19,300 nucleotides of DNA, from contig UQCW01000053.1 in assembly GCA_900539625.1 (NCBI GenBank), positions 1 through 19,300 of the forward strand. The letters run 5' to 3'. The position numbers and the translations under genes were made by a program. The DNA comes from an uncultured Prevotella sp. (GTDB taxonomy: Bacteria > Bacteroidota > Bacteroidia > Bacteroidales > Bacteroidaceae). Positions 16,301 to 19,300 of the stretch are shown piece after piece; the stretch's first letter is position 1, and the number at the start of each line of letters is the position of its first letter. The notes beneath the pieces are model-generated. The model saw only the letters and a program-made list of their open reading frames with translations. It was not told the origin of the DNA and did not search any database.

Positions 16301-17413
16301 TCGCTCAACAACTTCAACCTTGTTTATGAGGTGATGGCCGACGGCCACATCGCAGCTTCCAAGACGCTCCGCATAGGCGCCGTAGCCCCAGGCGACAGTT
16401 TGACGCTCGTGCTCAAGATGCCGAAGTCGAAACTCAAGAAGCTTGCTGAAGAAGGCAAGGAAGTCATGCTCAATCTCCGGGCAGAATATCGCCAAGCCAC
16501 GTCCTACGCCCCGCAGGGCCACACGGCGGCCATTGCGCAGTTCTCCCTCCTCAAGCGCCCCGCCTTGGCAGCCGTTGAATACAACGCCCGCCAAGCCGCT
16601 CCCCTCGCCATGACCGACGGTGCCGGAACGCTCTTTGTCGGCAACGACCGCATCCAGCTCTCCTTCGACAAGCAGACGGGACAACTCAGCGAACTCTCAC
16701 TCCGCGGACGCAACGTGATTGCTCAAAACGGCGGATTCCTCTACGACAACTTCCGCTGGAACGAGAACGACCGCTTCCACAACACGTCAAACGGACTGGA
16801 TGCACAGGGCACCATCTCTGTCGAGAACCCTGGCGGCAACACCGTGGTGAAGACACACCGCGACGGAACGCTCTGCACGCAGGACATCGCCTACACCATC
16901 TATCCAGAAGGCGTTGTCGACATGACGGTGACGCTCACGCCGAAAACCGCCGACCTGCGCCGCGCTGGCCTCGCCTGCCTTCTCGATTCGGCCCTCTCGC
17001 GCGTCAGCTATTTCGCCCACGGACCGTGGGAGAACTATGCCGACCGCCTCGACGGCTGCCCCGTTGGACGCTACACCACGACCGTGCCGCAGATGGTGGA
17101 ATACAACCAGAAACCACAGTCGACCGGCGGACGTGAAGGCCTGCGCGAACTCACACTGAGCGATGCCAAGGGCTTCCAGCTCCACATGCAGACCGAAGGC
17201 GAGGTGGCCTTCTCCATCCTTCCATACACCGACATCGACCTCATGAAGGCCAACCACTATTGGGAAATGAAGGCACGCCCCTACAATGTGCTCCACCTCG
17301 ACGCCCGCACCCGTGGTGTCGGAAATGCCAGCTGCGGCGGTGCCGAAGCCGACACGATGGTGAAATACCGCGTGCCGCAAACCACGCTGACCTACAAGGT
17401 GAGAATCTACTAA
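13370..17413 (+). CDS. Secreted GH2 beta-galactosidase-like hydrolase with N-terminal ricin-like domains
   Basis: 1347 residues. A signal peptide (about 1-26, ending ALAQ) exports it. Residues 28-310 look like two beta-trefoil (ricin B-like) domains, with QxW motifs at Q66-W68, Q107-W109 and Q207-W209. The LacZ-type body starts near 317: jelly roll (YLSLNGTWRFHF, YVWVNGEFVGYTQG), Ig-like domains, the TIM barrel and the C-terminal small-chain-like domain (SRVSYFAHGPWENYADR). The acid/base is E792 in WSLGNECGGG. The nucleophile is E859 in ICEMAHSMGSS. The natural substrate may be a beta-galactoside, but GH2 also holds other activities. No SusC/SusD pair, regulator or other carbohydrate gene is adjacent. 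Codons are strongly C-ending, like RNase R next to it. It lies 94 bases after RNase R and ends at a good terminator. Confidence 0.93.
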   Translation: MKKLKTIQSLCVWLMVVAFSTATALAQFTRGTLYHIIPAADAGKTVCYNEKKQVICSRLDDSNAAQHWTITPLAGAWRLINPFSNLALRTAGSQVATGENNGSDEAQLWKTESIGKGLVILVPANRPTVAAAIARDGSVSLIAKQKAKTDKSAHFYIREAAKAGFDVALTYRIRSVAHPELVLGNGDSGENSAAIIGEKADSLNRGQYWNIRMLDLDRRVVTNAFYDQNFDDGGSNASIKHLLQWPAEDGVWNNAQFRFEPVAGEKGVYLIVSNGAQKKGMMYALKNGKMMSVALNAKDRDAWFSFETIEKPNIAAPDWENEAVFGINKEQTIANYMPYASEAEMLADKEYYATPWTTPRSSRYLSLNGTWRFHFVSEPSKRPLDFFKEGFDTSSWDTIPVPSNWEMQGYDRPIYCNVEYPHSNTPPYIKARPYYNDGGKNYGINPVGSYVRTFDLPEGWKERRTYLHFGGIYSAAYVWVNGEFVGYTQGANNDSEFEITKQLRAGRNSIAVQVFRWSDGSYLECQDMFRMSGIHRNVYLYNVPETAIRDHYITSQLFDGYQNARLNITYDTDTRYSQSAPNGAPRFVTIKLFDPQGRFLQESTDTISLSGIKAKGDWKQTTTAKMFELKNVKLWTAETPELYTVRFIEKDEKGNDIMAFSTKYGFREIAIRNSKVYINGKSVFFKGVNTQDTDPLRGRSVTTEDMLKDVLMLKQNNFNTIRTSHYPKNARMYAMFDHYGLYVMDEADLEDHANQSISGRESWIPAFVDRIERMVLRDRNHPSIIFWSLGNECGGGGNFKYCYEKAHELDTRPVHYEGTRDGKSYGGNRFSDLYSKMYPGMRWMDQYRNSFDKPMFICEMAHSMGSSTGNMTEYCESAETSTSIVGMAIWDWIDQAIYEPSEIKAGTYKGRLRTGYDFPGPHQGNFCSNGLIPATRTESAKLAEVKAAYQYIKFRLSQVNVKNNTVTVVLRNAYDFQSLNNFNLVYEVMADGHIAASKTLRIGAVAPGDSLTLVLKMPKSKLKKLAEEGKEVMLNLRAEYRQATSYAPQGHTAAIAQFSLLKRPALAAVEYNARQAAPLAMTDGAGTLFVGNDRIQLSFDKQTGQLSELSLRGRNVIAQNGGFLYDNFRWNENDRFHNTSNGLDAQGTISVENPGGNTVVKTHRDGTLCTQDIAYTIYPEGVVDMTVTLTPKTADLRRAGLACLLDSALSRVSYFAHGPWENYADRLDGCPVGRYTTTVPQMVEYNQKPQSTGGREGLRELTLSDAKGFQLHMQTEGEVAFSILPYTDIDLMKANHYWEMKARPYNVLHLDARTRGVGNASCGGAEADTMVKYRVPQTTLTYKVRIY

Positions 17414-17483
17414 GAAACTCGGTAAAAGAGTGTTCAACGGAAAAATCGAACAATCCGTCGGCGCTCCAAACCACCCTCAAAAA

Positions 17484-17524
17484 GCAAGGGCCGACACGCA
17501 AAGTGCCGGCCCTTGCCGCTTTTT
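17484..17524 (+). terminator. Intrinsic terminator of the GH2 gene
   Basis: 10-bp arms GCAAGGGCCG (17484-17493) and CGGCCCTTGC (17507-17516), extended by CAC/GTG around GCAAA, followed by CGCTTTTT. It lies 70 bases after the stop. A-rich sequence on the other side also suits transcription from the opposite strand. Confidence 0.85.
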
Positions 17525-17614
17525 GCGACCTTGCCAACACAGAAAACGTCTCTTTACATTTTTTACATCACGCCACACAGAAAAAAAGCGCACAGACACT
17601 CGCTTTTCCATAAG

Positions 17615-17630
17615 TATTTTTGTATTTTTG
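17615..17630 (+). promoter_or_regulatory. Tandem -7 boxes for malate dehydrogenase
   Basis: TATTTTTG occurs twice in direct succession (17615-17622 and 17623-17630), and each fits TAnnTTTG. No TTTG is present at -33 spacing. They lie 91 bases before the ATG, and no other promoter-like box is nearer. Confidence 0.55.
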
Positions 17631-17721
17631 CCTTCGAAAACAGAGCCGTCAGGGCAACCACTTGAAAACCACGCCCAACGGTGGAAAACGAAAATAATTC
17701 ATTTCTAAATCATATACAATT

Positions 17722-18714
17722 ATGGCATTTTTGACTAACGAAAAACTCGTGATTGTTGGTGCTGCCGGTATGATCGGTTCCAACATGGTACAGACCGCCT
17801 TGATGATGGGCTTGACAAACAACATCTGTCTCTACGACGTGTTCTCTCCGGAAGGCGTTGCAGAAGAAATGCGCCAGAGCGGTTTCGGCGATGTTAACAT
17901 CGTGGCCACCACCGACGTTGCAGAAGCATTCAAAGACGCTAAATATATCATCTCTTCAGGTGGTGCTCCCCGTAAGGAAGGCATGACCCGTGAAGACCTC
18001 TTGAAGGGCAACTGCGAAATCGCAGAACAGCTCGGCAAGAACATCAAGACTTACTGCCCCGACGTTAAGCACGTTGTCATCATCTTCAACCCTGCCGACT
18101 TGACAGGTCTCGTAACGCTCCTCTACTCTGGTTTGAAGCCTTCACAGGTGACCACTTTGGCTGCCCTCGATTCAACCCGTCTCCAGAGCGCATTGGCCAA
18201 GAAGTTTGGCGTTATGCAGAGCGAAGTGACTGGCTGCAAGACCTTCGGCGGTCACGGCGAGCAGATGGCAGTGTTCGGCAGCAAGGTTAAGGTTGCTGGT
18301 CGCAACCTCACTGACATCATCGGCACAGACGAATTCCCTGTTGCTGAATGGGAACAGATGAGAAAGGACGTTATCCAGGGCGGTGCCAAGATCATCGAAC
18401 TCCGTCGTCGTTCTTCTTTCCAGAGCCCAGCTTACCTCTCAGTTGAAATGATTCGTTCTGTCATGGGCGGCGAAACCTTCCGTTTCCCTGCAGGTACGTT
18501 CGTTAACAACGAGAAGTACAACCACATCATGATGGCCATGGATACCACTCTCGATGCCACTGGCTGCCACTACACTATGCCTGAGGGCACAGCAGAAGAA
18601 CTCGCCGCTCTCGACGCTTCTTACGCTCACCTCTGCAAGATGCGTGACGAGTTGGTAACGTTGAACATCGTTCCTGCCATCGAAAAGTGGGGCGAAATCA
18701 ACCCAAACTTGTAA
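17722..18714 (+). CDS. mdh: Malate dehydrogenase
   Basis: 330 residues, the usual length for an LDH/MDH-superfamily enzyme. It interconverts malate and oxaloacetate with NAD in the cytoplasm. The Rossmann motif is GAAGMIG (G13, G16, G19), and D39 at the end of beta-2 (LYD) favours NAD over NADP. Substrate residues are R84 and R90 in APRKEGMTR, N123, and R153 in LDSTRLQ. The catalytic pair is D150 and H178 (GGHGEQ). The malate call rests on overall resemblance and the arginine at R84; a related hydroxyacid dehydrogenase is the alternative. Codon use differs from the neighbours, with many GGT, GCT, CGT and GTT codons, as expected for a highly expressed gene. It is transcribed alone, with tandem -7 boxes upstream and a strong terminator downstream. 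Confidence 0.95.
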   Translation: MAFLTNEKLVIVGAAGMIGSNMVQTALMMGLTNNICLYDVFSPEGVAEEMRQSGFGDVNIVATTDVAEAFKDAKYIISSGGAPRKEGMTREDLLKGNCEIAEQLGKNIKTYCPDVKHVVIIFNPADLTGLVTLLYSGLKPSQVTTLAALDSTRLQSALAKKFGVMQSEVTGCKTFGGHGEQMAVFGSKVKVAGRNLTDIIGTDEFPVAEWEQMRKDVIQGGAKIIELRRRSSFQSPAYLSVEMIRSVMGGETFRFPAGTFVNNEKYNHIMMAMDTTLDATGCHYTMPEGTAEELAALDASYAHLCKMRDELVTLNIVPAIEKWGEINPNL

Positions 18715-18748
18715 TCAACGCTTCCTTATAAACCAAGGAAAAAAGATA

Positions 18749-18782
18749 GCCCAAAGCGCTTTTGCGCTTTGGGCTTTTTTTT
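18749..18782 (+). terminator. Strong intrinsic terminator of mdh
   Basis: Perfect 11-bp arms GCCCAAAGCGC (18749-18759) and GCGCTTTGGGC (18764-18774) around TTTT, followed by eight T. It lies 34 bases after the stop. Confidence 0.95.
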
Positions 18783-18836
18783 GACCCCTCAAGAAAACTG
18801 CATCCCGACAGCAGAGCCCCTATGCCTGTCGGCGAA

Positions 18837-18946
18837 TCTGGGAGCAGACGCAACCGCCTCTGGGAGCAGACACGACCGCCTCTGGGACGTGACGCGAACG
18901 TTTCTGGGACGTGATGCGAACGCCTCTGGGACGGCGTTCGCTGAAA
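18837..18946. repeat. Five copies of a 22-bp tandem repeat
   Basis: TCTGGGA begins at 18837, 18859, 18881, 18903 and 18925, exactly 22 bases apart. Copies 1-2 share GCAGAC after the heptamer and copies 3-4 share CGTGA, so the array has two subtypes. Copy 5 diverges and supplies GGCGTTCGC (18933-18941), which pairs perfectly with GCGAACGCC (18916-18924) of copy 4. Confidence 0.85.
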
Positions 18947-19087
18947 AACAATGGGTTTGGAGCGGAAGGTAAAGTCCTTCATTTGCCAGAATATGTTGTA
19001 TGGGCCAAAAGAAAGTGATAATATTCTCTGTAATTGCTTGAAAGCGAGCGTCTAAACTGCGCATTATGTGTGCGCAACCATCTGCAA

Positions 19088-19186
19088 TCTGCAAAATATT
19101 CAAATTCAAAAGCCCAAATACTTGCAAAATCTCCAGTTTCAAATCGCTCAAAACTTGCAAAATCCCCAGTTTCGCTGGTCATTAGG
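19088..19186. repeat. Three imperfect copies of a 33-bp tandem repeat
   Basis: The core GCAAAAT recurs with a 33-base step in copies starting at 19088, 19121 and 19154. Copies 2 and 3 agree at 19 of 20 bases (19121-19140 against 19154-19173); copy 1 is more divergent. Read on the minus strand the array gives an 11-residue repeat (ETGDFAS...), but no convincing gene contains it. Confidence 0.7.
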
Positions 19187-19213
19187 AACAAGAGGAGGGG
19201 AAGAAAGCGGGCG

Positions 19214-19292
19214 GGGGGGGGGGGGCCGCCAATAGTGATGAGGGTGTGTTTTTGTTGGTGCGCGCCCCCCACAAAACTGTCAGGGGGGGGGG
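19214..19292. other. Two long G homopolymers at the window edge
   Basis: Runs of 12 G (19214-19225) and 10 G (19283-19292) lie in a G/T-rich stretch together with CCCCCC (19265-19270). Nothing similar occurs elsewhere in the window. They may be a sequencing or assembly artefact at a contig end, or a real slippage-prone tract. Confidence 0.6.
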
Positions 19293-19300
19293 TGGTGTGT

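Larger units (their letters stand above)
17414..17721 (+). other. Intergenic region upstream of malate dehydrogenase
   Basis: 308 bases with no gene. It holds the GH2 terminator (17484-17524), two abutting -7 boxes (17615-17630) and an ~86-base leader. In the leader CCGT/ACGG and GGGC/GCCC (17646-17655 with 17673-17681) could pair as a weak stem. No riboswitch was recognised. Confidence 0.6.
18715..19300. other. Gene-free repeat-rich end of the window
   Basis: 586 bases after mdh. It holds the mdh terminator, a hairpin with CCGACAG (18805-18811) and CTGTCGG (18826-18832), a 22-bp tandem array, a 33-bp tandem array and two long G runs. Open frames here (for example on the minus strand, 18979-19272) derive their content from the repeats and show no recognisable protein, so none is called. 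Confidence 0.65.

Noticed and set aside
15539..16684. 381-residue antisense frame in the GH2 gene
   Set aside because: It covers the catalytic region of GH2 and has shadow-type composition.
18837..18946. Possible CRISPR array
   Set aside because: The units are contiguous 22-bp repeats with no unique spacers between them, and no cas gene is present.
18789..19160. 123-residue minus-strand frame across both repeat arrays
   Set aside because: Most of its sequence is translated tandem repeat and it runs to the mdh terminator without any known domain.
18979..19272. 97-residue minus-strand frame with 11-residue repeats
   Set aside because: The repeats come from the 33-bp array and the start lies in the suspicious G/C-rich end. 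It is kept only as an alternative in the repeat finding.

Overview
The window looks like the chromosome of a Bacteroidota bacterium, most likely Bacteroidales and probably Prevotellaceae (Prevotella in the broad sense). The reasons are several Bacteroidota-type -7 promoter boxes (TAnnTTTG), starts without Shine-Dalgarno sequences, a DUF4294 protein, a long secreted 'EKVFLHLDNNAYFEGETLWF' (MG2-like) protein, an SC-type lipoprotein and an ABC ATPase of a style I associate with Bacteroidales. The genus is inferred from protein resemblance only. No rRNA, tRNA, CRISPR array, transposase, integrase or phage gene was seen.

Layout. Bases 1-255 hold three hairpins and no gene. The minus strand from 256 to about 7050 carries a YgiQ-type radical SAM protein (256-2307), a small unknown protein (2412-2753), and a set of an FtsX-like permease (3013-4206), its ABC ATPase (4281-4943) and a large lipoprotein (5082-6788). 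The last three are transcribed in the order lipoprotein, ATPase, permease and end at a good intrinsic terminator (2941-2984). A 428-base divergent intergenic region (6789-7216) with promoter boxes on both strands separates them from an 884-residue secreted MG2/plug-like protein (7217-9871, plus). This gene converges on a DUF4294 protein (10080-10724, minus) across a shared hairpin and a 21-bp minisatellite. The plus strand then carries ribonuclease R (10924-13275), a secreted LacZ-type family 2 glycoside hydrolase with an extra lectin-like N-terminus (13370-17413) and malate dehydrogenase (17722-18714), each followed by a hairpin terminator candidate. The last 586 bases hold only terminator and repeats: a 22-bp array, a 33-bp array and two long G runs.

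How it fits together. Most genes are core or cell-envelope functions: RNA turnover (RNase R), central carbon metabolism (malate dehydrogenase), and several exported envelope proteins. The GH2 enzyme has no SusC/SusD, regulator or sulfatase beside it, so it is a solitary enzyme here rather than part of a visible polysaccharide utilisation locus. The best candidate for an incompletely described system is the lipoprotein-ATPase-permease set, whose ATPase lacks the switch histidine. The other unusual signal is the accumulation of short intergenic tandem repeats (19, 21, 22 and 33 bp) that share no sequence with each other. I found no clear new defence or mobile system, and I read most of the window as ordinary chromosome.
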